Assembly (NCBI RefSeq): GCF_003667705.1
Contig: NZ_CP033019.1
Span: forward strand, 3,968,001 to 4,032,000
DNA length: 64,000 bases
Reading direction: 5' to 3'
Source: Janthinobacterium agaricidamnosum
Lineage (GTDB): Bacteria; Pseudomonadota; Gammaproteobacteria; Burkholderiales; Burkholderiaceae_D
The notes below the pieces were generated by a model. It was not told where the DNA came from. It saw nothing but the letters and a program-made list of their open reading frames with translations, and ran no database searches. Position 1 is the stretch's first letter, and the number at the start of each line of letters is the position of its first letter. Shown piece by piece: positions 9,327 through 19,700 of this stretch. The translations under genes and the position numbers were made by a program.

Positions 9327-10378
9327 GAGGCGCTCTCCCCTGCTTTCCCGTCTGCCGCGACGCCGGACTGGATCTGGCGCAGCTGGGCTTCCAGCAGCTT
9401 CGATTCCGTGATGTTGATGAAGGTCACGACCACGCCATCGATCACGTTTTCGATCGTGCGGTACGGCATGATGCGCACGTTGTACCAGCGCCCGTTCTTG
9501 GTCGGTACTTGCCGTTCGCAAAACACCAGGCTGCGGATCACTTCGAGCGCATCGTCTTCCAGGCCCGGATAATCGAGGTCGTTGACGATGTCGCTGAGCG
9601 GGCGGCGCAAGTCCGTCTGGATCAATTTGTAGATTTGCGTGGCCGGCGCCGTGAAGCGGCGGATGCGCAAATCGCTGTCGAGGAAGATGGTGGCGATATC
9701 GGTGCTGTTGAGCAAGTTTTTCATGTCGCTATTGACGAGCGACAAATCATCGACCTTCGATTGCAGCTCGGCATTGACCGTGTACAACTCCTCGTTGAGC
9801 GACTGCATCTCTTCCTTCGAGGTGGTCAATTCCTCGTTCGTCGACTGCAGCTCTTCATTGGTCGACTGCAATTCTTCGTTGGCCGATTTCAATTCCTCGC
9901 GCGAGGTCTGCATTTCATCGCGCACGGCCTGGATTTCATTGCGCGCCTGCGCCAGCTGCTGTTCCAGCTCCAGCACCTTGGGGTTAGGCGAACGGCCGCG
10001 CCGCGCCTCGGCCACCAGAGGCGCACTGGAAAACGTGACAAACACCATGCCGCGCAGGGATTCGGGCTGGCTCAGGGCTTCGGCGCTCAGATCCACGCCC
10101 AGCGATTGCCCCAGGTGGTCCTTGACGACCAGGCCCTTCAGGCGTACCACGCTTTCGCTTTGCAGCGCCTGCTTGATCAGGCTGGCCAGCTCGTAACGCA
10201 AGCCTTCGCGCGCCATGGCATGGATATTCCAGTTGGCCTTGCCGGCCGCCGGTTCGAGAAAGGCGCCCGTGCGGCCGTTGATGTACAGGATGTCGCCATC
10301 CTGGTTCAGCAGCGCGGCGGCCGGCGAATATTTCTGGAGCAATAATTGCTCGACATGGGATTGAATCTTTCCAGTCAT
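9323..10378 (-). CDS. PAS / coiled-coil linker protein, second cistron of a split CheB-CheR kinase
   Basis: A 351-residue protein with a PAS-like domain (about 5-110, with LLNQDGDILYINGRTGAFLE) and a long heptad coiled coil (about 125-210) built of repeated NEELQSTNEEL units. A second PAS domain follows (about 215-325, with DSDLRIRRFTAPATQIYKLI and ENVIDGVVVTFINIT). In many bacteria this exact segment is the middle of one large CheB-CheR-PAS-kinase protein. Here it is a free cistron. The ATG at 10378 overlaps the upstream CheB-CheR stop by 4 bp, and its stop overlaps the downstream kinase start by 4 bp. It probably bridges the methylesterase/methyltransferase and the kinase non-covalently. 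No catalytic domain is visible. Confidence 0.87.
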   Translation of the reverse strand: MTGKIQSHVEQLLLQKYSPAAALLNQDGDILYINGRTGAFLEPAAGKANWNIHAMAREGLRYELASLIKQALQSESVVRLKGLVVKDHLGQSLGVDLSAEALSQPESLRGMVFVTFSSAPLVAEARRGRSPNPKVLELEQQLAQARNEIQAVRDEMQTSREELKSANEELQSTNEELQSTNEELTTSKEEMQSLNEELYTVNAELQSKVDDLSLVNSDMKNLLNSTDIATIFLDSDLRIRRFTAPATQIYKLIQTDLRRPLSDIVNDLDYPGLEDDALEVIRSLVFCERQVPTKNGRWYNVRIMPYRTIENVIDGVVVTFINITESKLLEAQLRQIQSGVAADGKAGESAS

Positions 10379-11916
10379 GCTGACTTCTCTCGTGTCGCTA
10401 GGTGTAGGGGGGATGCCAACGAAACCTTGGTGGGAAAATACGTGGGCAGGCGCTGGCGCGCCAGGTTGTCGAGGCGGCGGTACAGCCGGGTCGACGTGGT
10501 CAGCGGCGAAAACAGGTCGGAGAAATGACCGGGCGTATCGGCGCTGCCCAGCAGCAAAATCCCATCGCGGTTCAAGGCGTAATGGAACAGGGGAATCAAA
10601 CGCTGCTGCAGCTTGGCATTCAGATAAATCAACAGGTTGCGGCAGCACAGGATATCGAGCTTGGTAAACGGCGGGTCCGAAATGATGTTTTGCTGGGCAA
10701 AGATGATCGTGTTGCGGATCTCTTTCTTCACGTGATAGCCGCTCTTGTCATTGATAAAGAAGCGCTCCAGCCGTTCGGCCGATACGTCGCTGATGATGCT
10801 GTGCGGAAAGCGCCCCTGGCGCGCGCGGTCGATGGCGTCGGCCGACAGGTCGGTGGCGAAGATCTGCAGGCTGTACTTCGACGGCGGGTTGATGCTGGCC
10901 ACCACTTCATGGAACACCATGGCCAGCGAATACGCTTCCTCGCCCGTGGAACAGGCGGGCACCCAGGCCTTGAAGGCGCGTCCGTCCGGGTGGGCGGCCA
11001 GCATTTGCGGCACGACCACCATCTTCAGGTATTCCCACACTTTCGGGTCGCGGAAAAAGCTCGTCACGCCGATCAGCAATTCCTTGAACAGCAAGTCGAT
11101 TTCGGCGGGATTGGCGCGCAAATACGGCACGTATTCTTCCATCGACGTCATCTGGTACAAACTCATGCGCCGTTCGATGCGCCGCAGCACCGTATTGATC
11201 TTGTAATCGGTAAAGCTGTTGCCCGTATGCTCGGACAGCAAGGCGACGATTTCCTGCAGGGAATTGCGCCCGTTCGGCTCATGCCCCGGCAAGCTGAGGA
11301 AACTGCTGCGGAACAGGTAGGTGATGATCTTGTCCGGCATCTTGTCGGGAAAGTCGACGAGGTCCACCACTTCGGCGGCAATCGCGCTTTGCGGCATCAT
11401 GTCGAACTTGGCCGTGTCGGGATGCTGGGCCAGGGTCAGGCCACCCGCCTGCTTGATGGCCTGCAAGCCGCGCGTGCCGTCGCTGCCCATGCCGGAAAAG
11501 ATCACGCCGACGGCCAGTTCGCCCAGCTCGCTGGCCAGGCTCTCGAAAAAGGTATTGATGGGCAGGCGGTGGCCGCGCAGCTGCACCGGCTCGCTGAGCA
11601 CGAAACGGCCCTTGGACAGGCCCAGGTCGGCATTCGACGGGATCACATAGATATGGTTCGGGCGCAACTCCGCCTGATGCGTGATTTCCGCGACGGGAAT
11701 GCTGGTGGCGCGCTGCAGCAATTCCGGCAGCATGGCCTTTTGCGTGGGATCAAGGTGCTGGATCACCACATAGGCAATCCCGCTTTCCTGCGGCACGTTC
11801 GCCAGAAAAGCGACGATGGGATCGAGCCCGCCGGCGGAAGCGCCGATGGCCACCACGGGGAAAACGATGGTGGCCACTTCGGGGACGGAAGCATTGCTGT
11901 GTTTACTGCGTGTCAT
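10375..11916 (-). CDS. Fused CheB methylesterase / CheR methyltransferase
   Basis: The first third is a CheB catalytic domain with the triad Ser27 (GASAGG), His54 (VVIQHLDP) and Asp146 (SGMGSDGTRG). The remainder is CheR, with GVTSFFRDPKVWEYL, the SAM-binding WVPACSTGEEAYSLAM, the ATDLSADAIDRAR segment and CCRNLLIYLN. Such proteins add and remove methyl groups on glutamates of chemoreceptor-like partners. There is no receiver domain on CheB, so its activity is not controlled by phosphorylation in the usual way. The start at ATG 11916 gives 513 aa. A GTG at 11982 would add 22 residues, and neither has a strong ribosome site. It heads a three-gene unit with 4-bp overlaps. No receptor genes are nearby. 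Confidence 0.9.
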   Translation of the reverse strand: MTRSKHSNASVPEVATIVFPVVAIGASAGGLDPIVAFLANVPQESGIAYVVIQHLDPTQKAMLPELLQRATSIPVAEITHQAELRPNHIYVIPSNADLGLSKGRFVLSEPVQLRGHRLPINTFFESLASELGELAVGVIFSGMGSDGTRGLQAIKQAGGLTLAQHPDTAKFDMMPQSAIAAEVVDLVDFPDKMPDKIITYLFRSSFLSLPGHEPNGRNSLQEIVALLSEHTGNSFTDYKINTVLRRIERRMSLYQMTSMEEYVPYLRANPAEIDLLFKELLIGVTSFFRDPKVWEYLKMVVVPQMLAAHPDGRAFKAWVPACSTGEEAYSLAMVFHEVVASINPPSKYSLQIFATDLSADAIDRARQGRFPHSIISDVSAERLERFFINDKSGYHVKKEIRNTIIFAQQNIISDPPFTKLDILCCRNLLIYLNAKLQQRLIPLFHYALNRDGILLLGSADTPGHFSDLFSPLTTSTRLYRRLDNLARQRLPTYFPTKVSLASPLHLATREKSA

Positions 11917-12010
11917 CGTCTGCAAGATAGCAGCCACGGCCAAACCGTCAGGCTGGGAATTGATAATCTTGCATTCTAGCACTCAAGATGGGCAGGAAAA
12001 CGCGAATTTA

Positions 12011-12032
12011 GCGCAGGGATTTTCGCCTGCGC
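12011..12032 (-). terminator. Weak hairpin after the efflux outer-membrane gene
   Basis: Perfect 7-bp arms GCGCAGG (12011-12017) and CCTGCGC (12026-12032) lie 13 nt after the stop of the efflux lipoprotein gene on the minus strand. The following sequence (TAAATTCGCGTTTT) has only a poor U-tract, so termination may be partial. Confidence 0.4.
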
Positions 12033-12044
12033 CAGCCTGTCCCC

Positions 12045-13466
12045 TTACTGCGCCTGCGGCACGTGCCAGCCGCCGCCCAGCGACTGGATCAGGGCCACGG
12101 CCGTCGTCTGGCGATCCGCCTGGGCCTGCACCAGCGAACGGCGCGCCGACAGGGCCGTCACTTGCGCCGTCACCACGTCCGTGTAGCCGACCTGGCCCGC
12201 GTTGTAGCGGTTCAGCATCTGCTGTTCGACCTGGTCGGCGGCCGACGACGCCTGCTGGCGCAAGGCCAGCTGCTCGGCCAGCGCGCGCGTGGCCGACAAC
12301 TGGTCTTCCACGGCGCCGAAAGCACTGAGCACCGTCTGGCGGTAGCGCGCCACGGCCGCCTCATGGCCCGCCTTGGCCGCGTCCACGCTGGCCGTGGTGG
12401 CGCCCGCGTTGAACAGCGTTTGCGCGGCCGACACGCCCAACGACCACAAGCTGCTTGAAGCGTTGAACAGGTCGCCCACCTTGCTGGCGCCGGAACCGTA
12501 GGAACCCGTCAGGTTCAGGCTCGGATAGTAGGCCGAGCGGGCGATGCCGATCTGCTCGTTGGCCACGGCCACCCTGCGCTCGGCGGCGGCGATGTCGGGA
12601 CGGCGCTGCAGCAGGGTCGATGGCACGCCCAGCGGCACCTCGGGCACGGTCAGGGTCCACGGCGCCGCGGCCAGACTGAAGTCGGACGGTGCGCGGCCCA
12701 GCAGGATGGCGATCGCGTGTTCGAGCTGGGCGCGGGCGCGCGTCTGACTCGACAGGTCGATCTGCGCATTGGCCAGCTGCGTCTGCGCCTGCAGCAGGTC
12801 GGACTTGGCGGCGATGCCCGAGTTAAAACGGTTGCCGGTGATCTCGAGCACGCGCTTGTAGCCATCGATGGTGGCGTTCAGCAGCGCGATCTGCGCATCG
12901 CTCTGGCGCAGCGAAAAGTAATTGGTGGCCAGCTCGCCCTGCGCCGACAGACGCGCGGCGGCCAGGTCGGCCGCACTGGCGGCCGCGCTGGCATCGGCGC
13001 CCGTCACGCCGGCGCGCAGCTTGCCCCACACGTCCGGCTCCCACGAGGCGCCGATGGCGGCCTTGAAGTTGTTGTTCGTCTGCTGCTCGCCGCCGCCACC
13101 CGAACGGGCGCCGCTGCCCGTCAGGTTCACGGTGGGGAACAGCGAGGCGCGCTGTTCGCGCACCAGCGCGCGCGCCTGCTCGTACGAAGCGATGGCGGCC
13201 GCCACGTTCTGGTTCGAGATGTCGATGCCTTCGGCCAGCTGGTTCAATTGCGCGTCGCCGAACAGGGTCCACCAGGGACCGCGCTCCAGGGTGTCGGCCG
13301 GCGCGGCCGGTTGCCAGCCGGCCGCCTCCTTGAACGTTTGCGGCGCGGCGGCCGTCGGCGTTTCATACGCGGGGCTGACGGCACAGCCGGCAAGGAGAAC
13401 TGCCGCGGCCAAAGCCAGCAGGCGGCGTGCGGGAACGGCGGAGGAAATAGGTTTTACTTGCTTCAT
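12045..13466 (-). CDS. RND efflux outer-membrane lipoprotein (OprM/NodT family)
   Basis: The 473-residue outer-membrane channel of a tripartite efflux pump. The N-terminus has a lipoprotein signal with lipobox LLAGC (Cys at about residue 28). Two repeated OEP domains follow; GDAQLNQLAEGIDISNQN marks the first and the second contains RRPDIAAAERRVAVANEQIG, a hallmark of NodT-type factors. The ATG at 13466 overlaps the stop of the second RND permease by 4 bp. It is the last gene of a four-gene operon, so the pump supplies its own exit duct rather than depending on a shared TolC. Confidence 0.95.
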   Translation of the reverse strand: MKQVKPISSAVPARRLLALAAAVLLAGCAVSPAYETPTAAAPQTFKEAAGWQPAAPADTLERGPWWTLFGDAQLNQLAEGIDISNQNVAAAIASYEQARALVREQRASLFPTVNLTGSGARSGGGGEQQTNNNFKAAIGASWEPDVWGKLRAGVTGADASAAASAADLAAARLSAQGELATNYFSLRQSDAQIALLNATIDGYKRVLEITGNRFNSGIAAKSDLLQAQTQLANAQIDLSSQTRARAQLEHAIAILLGRAPSDFSLAAAPWTLTVPEVPLGVPSTLLQRRPDIAAAERRVAVANEQIGIARSAYYPSLNLTGSYGSGASKVGDLFNASSSLWSLGVSAAQTLFNAGATTASVDAAKAGHEAAVARYRQTVLSAFGAVEDQLSATRALAEQLALRQQASSAADQVEQQMLNRYNAGQVGYTDVVTAQVTALSARRSLVQAQADRQTTAVALIQSLGGGWHVPQAQ

Positions 13467-16400
13467 GATTGTGTGCTCGGGTTATCTGGCCCAGGAATGC
13501 GGCTCAATTGCTGCTCGTCGGCGCTGCGCGTGCGCAGCTTGTCGAGCAGGATGTAGACCACCGGGGTGGTCAGCAATGTGAGTAACTGGCTGGCAATCAG
13601 GCCGCCGATGATGGCGACCCCCAAGGGCTGGCGTAGCTCCGACCCCTCGCCGAAACCGATCGCCAGCGGCAAGGCGCCAAGCGCCGCCGCCAGGGTGGTC
13701 ATCAGAATGGGGCGGAAACGCAGCAAACATGCCTCGCGCACCGCCTCCACGGCTGTCAAGCCGCGCGAACGCTCGGCCTCCAGCGCGAAGTCGATGATCA
13801 ATATAGCATTTTTCTTGACGATACCGATCAACAGGAACACGCCGATCAGGGCGATGATGGAAAACTCCATGCGGAACAGCAGCAAGGCCAGCACGGCGCC
13901 CACCCCCGCCGACGGCAAGGTCGACAGCACGGTGACGGGGTGGATCAGGCTTTCGTACAGGATGCCCAGCACGATGTAGATGACCACGATGGCCGCCAGG
14001 ATCAAGAGCGGCTGCTCCTTGTTGCTGTCCTGCGCGCTCTTGGCCGAGCCCTGGAAACTGCCGCGCACGTTGACGGGCATGCCGATTTCCGACTCCGCCT
14101 GGGCCACGGCCGCCTGCCCGTCGCTGAGCGGATAGCCGTCGGCCAGGTTGAACGACACGGTGGTGGCCAGCTCGCCGCCCTGGTGGTTGATCGAGGTCGC
14201 GGTCGAGCTTTCCGCAAAGCTGCTGAACGAGGACAGCGGCACCATCTTCGCCAGGGTGGTGCTCAGGGCCGAGCCGCTGGACGGGTCGCGCGCCGCCGTC
14301 GTATTCGACGTCGTCGCGGCCACGCTGGTGCTGGACGCGGCGGCGCTGGCGGCCGTCGTGCCGGTGGCCGCGACGGCCGCCGCATTCGACGCCGGCACAT
14401 ACACGGAGCGCAGCGCTTCCGGGCTTTGCGCATAACGGGGCGCCACTTCCATGATCACGTGGTACTGGTTCAGCTCATCGTAGATGGTCGCCACCTGGCG
14501 CTGGCCGAAGCTGTTGTACAGCGCATTGTCGATATCCTTCACTTGCACGCCCAGCTGCGTGGCGCGGTCCTTGTCGATGGAAACAAAGGTTTCCACGCCG
14601 TTTTCCGCCTGGTCCGTGTCCACGTCGATCAGGGCCGGCTGCAGCTTCATCTGGTCGGCCAGCTTCGCCGCCCACTTCTTCAGGTCCGCCTGGTTGTCGC
14701 TGATCAGGGTGTACTGGTACGTGGAATTGCTCGAGCGCCCGCCCATGCGCAAATCCTGCACGGGGTTGAGGAACAGCGAAATGCCCGTCACCTTGGCCAG
14801 TTGCGGACGCAGGCGCGCGATCACGGCTTGCCCCTTGTCCGTGCGCTGCGAGGCCGGCTTCAAGTCGATGAACATGAAGCCGCCCCCTGCCCGTCCGCCG
14901 CCCGTAAACCCCACGACGGTGGCGACGGCCGGGTCGTCCTTGATGATGTTGACCAGCTGGCGCAACTTGCTCTGCATGGCCTGGAACGAGATGCTCTGGT
15001 CGGCGCGCATGCCGCCATTGATCTGGCCCGTATCCTGCTGCGGGAAAAAGCCCTTGGGCGCGGCCGCGAACAGGTACACATTCAGGCCGACGACGAAGAC
15101 GAGGATGGTCATCACCAGCGCGGCGCTCGACAGCGCCCAGTCCAGGCAATGCTCGTAGACTTTCAGCATGCGCTCGAAGCCGCGCTCGAACCAGCGCGCG
15201 ACCCGGCCCGGCGGCTGGTGCTGCTGGCCGCTTTTCAGCAGCCAGGCGCACATCATCGGCGTGGTCGTGAGCGAGATCACCAGCGAAATCATCACGGCGG
15301 CCGACAGGGTGACGGCGAATTCGCGGAACAGCCGTCCCACCTGCCCGCCCATGAACAGCAGCGGGATGAAGACGGCCACCAGCGACAGGCTGATCGACAG
15401 TACCGTAAAGCCAACTTCGCGCGCGCCCAGCAAGGCCGCCTTGAAGCGGTCCATGCCCGCCTCGATGTGGCGCTGCGTGTTTTCCAGCACCACGATGGCG
15501 TCGTCGACGACGAAGCCCGTGGCCACCGTCAGCGCCATCAGCGACAGGTTGTTGAGCGAAAATCCCAGCATGTACATCACGCCGAAGGTGCCCAGCAGGG
15601 AGACGATGGTGGCCACGGCCGGGATGATGGTGGCGCGCACGCTGCGCAGGAAAGCGCTGACCACCAGCACGACGAGCACGATAGACAGGATCAGGGTGAA
15701 TTCGATTTCGTGCAGCGACGAGCGGATGGAATTGGTGCTGTCGGACGCCACCTGCAGCTTGATGTCGCCCGGCAGCTGCGCCTGCAGTTGCGGCAGCAGC
15801 GCGCGCACGCCGTCCACCGTGGCGATGACATTGGCGCCGGGCTGGCGCGTGATCAGCACGATGACGGCCGGGTCGCCATTGAACAGGCCCAGGGTATTGT
15901 TGTTCTCCACGCCGTCGACCACGTCGGCCACGTCGTCGAGGCGGATGGCGGCGCCGTCGCGCCAGGCCACGACCAGGCTGCGGTAGTCGTTTGCTGAGCG
16001 CCCGCCCGAAGCCGTCGCCGCGCCCGAATAGATCTGCAGGCTGCGCTCGTCGCCGGAAATGGCTCCCTTGGGGCGGTTGGCGTTGCTGGCCTGGATGGCC
16101 GCCCGCACGTCCTCCATCGACAAGCTGTAGTGATTGAGCTGGTACGGCAGCAATTCCACGCGCACGGCCGGCAGCGAACCGCCGCCCAGTTCCACGTCGC
16201 CCACGCCTTTGACTTGCGCCACCTTTTGCTGCACCAGGTTCGACACGGCATCGTAGATCTGGCCCGGCGTGCGCGTTTTCGACGTCAGCGCCAGGATGAT
16301 CACGGGCGCGTCGGACGGATTGGCCTTGCGGTAGGTGGGATTGCTGCGCAAGGTGGCCGGCAAGTCCACGCGCGCGGCGGCAATGGCGGCCTGCACTTCG

Positions 16401-16717
16401 CGCGCGGCCGAATCGATCTTGCGGTTCAGGTCGAACTGCAAATTGATGCGCGCCGAGCCCGTGCCCGACGACGACGTCATTTCGTTTACGCCCGAGATCA
16501 CGCCCAGGCGCCGTTCCAGCGGCGTGGCCACCGACGTGGCCATGGTCGCGGGGCTGGCGCCGGGCAGGCTGGCGCTGACGGAAATGGTCGGATAATCGAC
16601 CTGCGGCAGCGGCGAGACGGGCAGCACGAAGAACGCGCCGATGCCCGCCAGCGCGATGCCGATGGTCAGCAGCACGGTGGCGATGGGACGCTTGACGAAC
16701 GGTTCGGACAGGTTCAC
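13463..16717 (-). CDS. mdtC: RND multidrug efflux permease, MdtC-like
   Basis: Inner-membrane proton/drug antiporter of 1084 residues with the RND layout of 12 membrane segments and two large periplasmic loops. The N-terminus (FVKRPIATVLLTIGIALAG) and the LPQVDYPTISVSASLPGAS and RKANPSDAPVIILAL segments match MdtC more closely than MdtB. MdtC is normally about 1025 aa; the excess is explained by an Ala/Ser/Thr-rich, low-complexity insertion at about residues 775-830 (nt 14235-14395) in the second periplasmic loop. ATG at 16717 overlaps the preceding permease stop by 4 bp and its own stop overlaps the outer-membrane gene by 4 bp. MdtB and MdtC form a heterotrimer in Enterobacteria, and the pair here probably does the same. 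Confidence 0.93.
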   Translation of the reverse strand: MNLSEPFVKRPIATVLLTIGIALAGIGAFFVLPVSPLPQVDYPTISVSASLPGASPATMATSVATPLERRLGVISGVNEMTSSSGTGSARINLQFDLNRKIDSAAREVQAAIAAARVDLPATLRSNPTYRKANPSDAPVIILALTSKTRTPGQIYDAVSNLVQQKVAQVKGVGDVELGGGSLPAVRVELLPYQLNHYSLSMEDVRAAIQASNANRPKGAISGDERSLQIYSGAATASGGRSANDYRSLVVAWRDGAAIRLDDVADVVDGVENNNTLGLFNGDPAVIVLITRQPGANVIATVDGVRALLPQLQAQLPGDIKLQVASDSTNSIRSSLHEIEFTLILSIVLVVLVVSAFLRSVRATIIPAVATIVSLLGTFGVMYMLGFSLNNLSLMALTVATGFVVDDAIVVLENTQRHIEAGMDRFKAALLGAREVGFTVLSISLSLVAVFIPLLFMGGQVGRLFREFAVTLSAAVMISLVISLTTTPMMCAWLLKSGQQHQPPGRVARWFERGFERMLKVYEHCLDWALSSAALVMTILVFVVGLNVYLFAAAPKGFFPQQDTGQINGGMRADQSISFQAMQSKLRQLVNIIKDDPAVATVVGFTGGGRAGGGFMFIDLKPASQRTDKGQAVIARLRPQLAKVTGISLFLNPVQDLRMGGRSSNSTYQYTLISDNQADLKKWAAKLADQMKLQPALIDVDTDQAENGVETFVSIDKDRATQLGVQVKDIDNALYNSFGQRQVATIYDELNQYHVIMEVAPRYAQSPEALRSVYVPASNAAAVAATGTTAASAAASSTSVAATTSNTTAARDPSSGSALSTTLAKMVPLSSFSSFAESSTATSINHQGGELATTVSFNLADGYPLSDGQAAVAQAESEIGMPVNVRGSFQGSAKSAQDSNKEQPLLILAAIVVIYIVLGILYESLIHPVTVLSTLPSAGVGAVLALLLFRMEFSIIALIGVFLLIGIVKKNAILIIDFALEAERSRGLTAVEAVREACLLRFRPILMTTLAAALGALPLAIGFGEGSELRQPLGVAIIGGLIASQLLTLLTTPVVYILLDKLRTRSADEQQLSRIPGPDNPSTQS

Positions 16718-19700
16718 GCGGCGCTCCCCGCACCCGGCTTATCGAGACTGACAGCGTTCTTCCCTTTGCCCGCGAAGCGCTGGCCCAGGCGGTCGAAGCC
16801 CAGGTAGATGACGGGCGTGGTGAACAAGGTCAGCACCTGGCTGACGATCAGGCCGCCGAAGATGGCCAGGCCCAGCGGACGGCGCAACTCGGCGCCCTCG
16901 CCCCAGCCCAGCATCAGCGGCACGGCCGCGAACAGGGCCGCCAGGGTCGTCATCAGGATGGGACGGAAACGCAGCAGCGCCGCCTGGTGAATGGCGTCCT
17001 GCGGGCTTTTTCCCTCGTCGCGCTCGGCCTCGATGGCGAAGTCGATCATCATGATGGCGTTCTTTTTCACAATGCCGATCAACAGGATGATGCCGATGAT
17101 GCCGATCACGCCCAGGTCCTGGCCCGAGATCATCAGGGCCAGCAAGGCGCCCACGCCGGCCGACGGCAGGGTCGACAGGATCGTCAGCGGATGGATGTAG
17201 CTTTCGTACAGCACCCCGAGCACGATGTAGACGCAGACGACGGCGGCCAAAATGAGCCACAGCTGGTTCGACAGCGAGTTTTCATACGCGCCGGCCGCGC
17301 CGAGGAAGGTCAGTGTCACCGACGGCGGCAAGGCGATGTCTTTCGCCGCCTGGCGGATGGCGTCGACGGCGCTGCCCAGCGCCACGCCCTGCGTCGTATC
17401 GAAGCCCAGGGTCGTGGCCGGATACTGCGCCACATGCGTGATCTGCAGCGGCGCCTGTTTTTCGCTGACGCTGGCAAACGCGGACAGCGGCGTCGACTTG
17501 CCGGAACCCGTGCGCACCTGCAGGTCCGACAGGTCGGCCGGCGTGGTGACGATGCCCGGCTGCGCTTCGAGAATCACGCGGTACTGGTTGGTTTCCGTGA
17601 AAATCGTCGAAATGATGCGCTGGCCGAAGGCGTTATACAAGGCGTCGTCGACGGTGGCCGTGGTCACCGACATGCGCGCGGCGCTGTCGCGGTCGATGGC
17701 GACCGTCACGGCGGCGCCCGTGGCGCCCGCATCCGTGACGACGTTGCGCAGCTGCGATTGCTCGCGCATGCGGGCGGCCAGCTTGCCGGCCCATTCGGTG
17801 ACGGTGGCCGTATCGGCCCCTTCGAGCGAGACGCGGTACTGCGTCGGCCCCGATTCCGCATCGATGGTCAGATCCTGCGTCGGCTGCAGATACAGGGTCA
17901 CGCCGGCCACCTTGGCGACGCGGTTGCGCAGGCGTTCCATGATCTCGTCCTGGCTGCCGCTGCGCGGACGCTTCAGGTTGATCAGCATGCTGCCCGTGTG
18001 CAGCATGGTGTTGTTGGCCGCATCGACGCCGACGAGGGAACTCAAGGTATCGACAGCGGGGTCTTCCAGCAGCGCGCTGGCGGCCGCCTGCTGCAAGGCG
18101 GCCATGCGCGCGTACGAGACGGCTTGCGAGGTTTCGATGCGCGCCTGCAGCTGGCCCGTGTCCTGCGTGGGGAACAGGCCTTTCGGGATGGTGATATACA
18201 GGACGACGGTCAGCAGCAAGGTGGCCAGGGCCACGAGCAGGGTCAGTCCCTGGCGCTTCAGTACCCACACGAGCGCAAGGTCGTACTGATGGATGACCTT
18301 GTCGAGGAAAGCCTGGATGCGCTGGCCCGTGGCGCTGATTTTTTCATCGGCGTGGCTTTTCAGCCAGCGCGCCGACATCATCGGCACCAGGGTCAGCGAG
18401 ACCACGGCGGAAATCAAGATCGTGATGGCCAGGGTCATGGCAAATTCGCGGAACAGCCGGCCCACCACGTCGCCCATGAACAGCAGGGGAATCAGCACGG
18501 CGATCAGGGACACCGTCAGCGAGATGATGGTAAAGCCGATCTGCGACGCGCCCTTCAATGCGGCGGCCATCGGCGTTTCGCCCTCCTCGATGTAGCGGGC
18601 GATGTTTTCGATCATGACGATGGCGTCATCGACGACAAAACCCGTGGCGATGGTCAAGGCCATCAGCGACAGGTTGTTCAGGCTGTAGCCGAGCAAATAC
18701 ATGACGCCGCAGGCGCCGATCAGCGAAATCGGCACGGACAGGCTGGCGATCACCGTGGCGCGCAGGCTGTGTAAAAAGGCGAAGATCACCAGCACCACCA
18801 GCAGCACGGACAACAGCAGTTCCATTTCCACGTGCTCGACGGAGGCGCGGATGCCCGTCGTGCGGTCGCTCAGCACGTCGAGCTTCATGGCCGCCGGCAG
18901 GCTGGCCTGCAGGTCGGGCAGCAGGGCCTTGATGGCGTCCACCGTCTTGATGACGTTGGCGCCGGGCTGGCGCTGCACGTTCAGAATGATGGCCGGCTGC
19001 CTGCCCGACCAGGCACCGAGGCGCGTGTTTTCCGCGCTGTCGACGACGTTCGCCACGTCAGCCAGGCGCACGGGTGCGCCGTTTTTATACGTGATGATCA
19101 GGCGCTTGTAGTCTTCCGCCGTCACCAGCTGGTCGTTGGCGTTGATGGTAAACGAGCGCGTGGGACCGTCGAAACTGCCCTTGGCGCTGTTGACGTTGGC
19201 CGCCGCGATGGCCGTGCGCAGGCTGTCGAGGCCCAGGCCGTACGAGGCCAGCAATTTGGTGTCGCCCTGGATGCGCACGGCGGGACGCTGGCCGCCCGAC
19301 AGCGAGACGAGGCCCACGCCGTTGACCTGGCTGATCTTCAGCGCCAGACGCGTGTTGACGATGTTCTGCACCTGCGTCAGCGGCATCGTGTCCGACGTAA
19401 TCGCCAGGGTCAGTACGGGCGCGTCGGCCGGGTTGATCTTCGCGTACACGGGCGGCGCCGGCAAATCGGTGGGCAGCAAGGAACCGCCCGCGTTGATGGC
19501 CGCCTGCACTTCCTGCTCGGCCACGTCCAGGGTCTGGCCCAGGGTAAATTGCAGGGTGATGAGGGAAACGCCGGCCGCGCTGGTGGAACTCATGCGCTGT
19601 AAACCCGACATCTGCCCGAACTGGCGCTCCAGCGGCGCTGTCACCGTCTGTCCCATGACTTCGGGACTCGCGCCCGGGTACAGGGTCTGCACCTGGATGG

